Shown in pieces: positions 38,325 through 38,843 of a DNA stretch of 38,843 bases (its first letter is position 1; each line of letters begins with the position of its first letter). The notes under the pieces were generated by a model. The model saw nothing but the letters and a program-made list of their open reading frames with translations, was not told where the DNA came from and did not search any database. The translations under genes were made by a program, and so were the position numbers. Origin of the DNA: 2-01-FULL-39-10-A sp964525395 (lineage in GTDB: Bacteria; Patescibacteriota; Microgenomatia; Levybacterales; UBA12049); contig CAZGGU010000006.1 in assembly GCA_964525395.1 (NCBI GenBank), positions 1 through 38,843 on the forward strand, written 5' to 3'.

Positions 38325-38696
38325 ATGGCAGAAACATTAAATACTATAACAGATTCAAGGAATCATTGGACTGACTTTGTTTCAGGACAAGGGACCAGAC
38401 TGGCTGAAGCTACCGAGAAAACTCCTACTGCTAAAGTTGAAGTTAATTTGGGAAGGATCAGAAGAGATTACAGCCGGGAAGGGTTGGAAAATTTAGCAAG
38501 ATTAGGATACTTAAGAGAAGGTGACTTAACTGGAACAGAAACAGTTATGCATAAAGGCAAAGAGTATTCAATAACAGTTATCCCTTTGAACTTAAATACG
38601 AAGAATGATCCAAATCATTGGAGCATGGTTATTCCGACAGAGAAATATGAGCGCGGTATTTTCTTGCCACCAAAATATCCTGAAGACGAAGAATAA
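38325..38696 (+). CDS. hypothetical protein, second gene under attenuator A
   Basis: 123 residues, start fixed by a perfect AAAGGAGGTGA seven bases upstream. Mixed alpha/beta with charged segments (LGRIRRDYSREGLENLARLGYL) and a C-terminal EKYERGIFLPPKYPEDEE tail. No membrane segment, no motif I recognise. 60 bases after the preceding small gene. Confidence 0.65.
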   Translation: MAETLNTITDSRNHWTDFVSGQGTRLAEATEKTPTAKVEVNLGRIRRDYSREGLENLARLGYLREGDLTGTETVMHKGKEYSITVIPLNLNTKNDPNHWSMVIPTEKYERGIFLPPKYPEDEE

Positions 38697-38699
38697 CGG

Positions 38700-38728
38700 T
38701 TGACTCAAGCACGTATTTATTTTAGAAT
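38700..38728 (+). promoter_or_regulatory. promoter of attenuator leader B
   Basis: TTGACT (38700-38705), 17-base spacer, TAGAAT (38723-38728). The leader-peptide ATG at 38740 is about 5 bases after the predicted start. Confidence 0.7.
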
Positions 38729-38739
38729 AGCTTTAAGTT

Positions 38740-38781
38740 ATGAAATCTTTAAATATGTGTCAAATGTTCTCAATCGTCTAA
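38740..38781 (+). CDS. leader peptide B, Met/Cys-containing
   Basis: Thirteen codons, MKSLNMCQMFSIV, stop TAA at 38779-38781. Three Met and one Cys in thirteen residues. The stop is one base before the first arm of the antiterminator, so a terminating ribosome would cover that arm. Confidence 0.5.
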   Translation: MKSLNMCQMFSIV

Positions 38782-38843
38782 CGGCGGAGAATTTTTGATA
38801 CCTTAAAAGATTAAAAATGAACCGCCAGCAAAGGCGGTTTTTT
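38775..38843 (+). promoter_or_regulatory. transcription attenuator B, cut by the window end
   Basis: Arm 1 CGTC (38775-38778, G-U allowed), arm 2 GGCGG (38783-38787), arm 3 CCGCC (38822-38826), arm 4 GGCGG (38833-38837). The 2:3 fold is stabilised by ATTTTTGAT (38791-38799) with ATTAAAAAT (38810-38818). The 3:4 hairpin, AACCGCC-AGCAAA-GGCGGTT plus a T run to the window end, is an intrinsic terminator. Same architecture as attenuator A with different sequence. The regulated gene lies outside. Confidence 0.7.

Noticed and set aside
1..38843. CRISPR array
   Set aside because: No regularly spaced repeat of 20-40 bases with unique spacers was seen on reading the window; the only periodic repeat is the short TTAAC array at 1053-1081.

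Overview
This is a 38.8 kb AT-rich bacterial scaffold with one 100-base N gap. It looks like a Patescibacteria (Candidate Phyla Radiation) genome, probably of the Microgenomates type. The reasons are small dense genes, many short unknown membrane proteins, mostly CCA-less tRNA genes, a trigger factor without its isomerase domain, LysM/lysozyme-like wall hydrolases, and many genes whose -10 box lies only 5-9 bases before the ATG. That last arrangement implies leaderless mRNAs. The taxonomic call is inference; no rRNA or marker phylogeny is available here.

Layout. (1) 1-5345: pyrB-carA-carB, the first steps of pyrimidine synthesis, with motifs resembling the eukaryotic CAD protein. (2) 5360-8900: an RNA pseudouridine synthase, a PMT-type membrane glycosyltransferase and an MFS transporter. 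(3) 8921-11753: an operon of an Xre regulator, a membrane protein, a Met-rich thioredoxin and a DipZ-type CcdA-thioredoxin fusion, forming an exported thiol-redox module. (4) 11800-12680: a GC-rich orphan membrane gene with a strong promoter, divergent from a hypothetical gene. (5) 13600-15980: tRNA genes (Phe, Val, Leu-GAG, Leu-CAG, Gln), a tRNA-Leu remnant, a secreted crystallin-like protein and hypotheticals.

(6) 16092-18430: a type II restriction-modification pair, convergent and overlapping by 4 bases; the methyltransferase carries an N-terminal MerR/excisionase-type HTH. (7) 18673-26150: a one-direction cluster led by a LexA/UmuD-like self-cleaving repressor with a 16-bp palindrome inside its promoter. 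It is followed by a small SANT/Myb-like protein, a zinc-ribbon protein, an 809-residue zinc-ribbon protein with a C-terminal PD-(D/E)XK-like nuclease signature, a small helical protein, a zinc-ribbon protein with a HEPN-like RX4H motif, a multi-zinc-ribbon protein and an unknown. I know no described system with this composition. Next to the R-M pair it is a good candidate for a damage-responsive defence or mobile-element module.

(8) 26331-31022: membrane and envelope genes (DUF1761, DUF2975 with Xre partner, SurA-N chaperone, CBU_0592, GAP, lipase). (9) 31084-36010: four wall-hydrolase genes, two of them tandem paralogues, with structured leaders, plus tRNA-Gly and two unknown minus-strand genes. 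(10) 36054-37809: tRNA-Leu(UAG), trigger factor and a His-rich unknown. (11) 37823-38843: two successive leaders, each with a strong promoter, a tiny ORF starting at or near the predicted transcription start, and mutually exclusive hairpins ending in an intrinsic terminator. These read as ribosome-mediated attenuators (one Ile/Leu/Val-rich, one Met/Cys-containing). The first precedes two small unknown genes with strong Shine-Dalgarno sites; the second runs off the window.

Across the window there appear to be two initiation modes: leaderless starts for most promoter-proximal genes, and strong Shine-Dalgarno sites for genes behind long leaders or inside operons.
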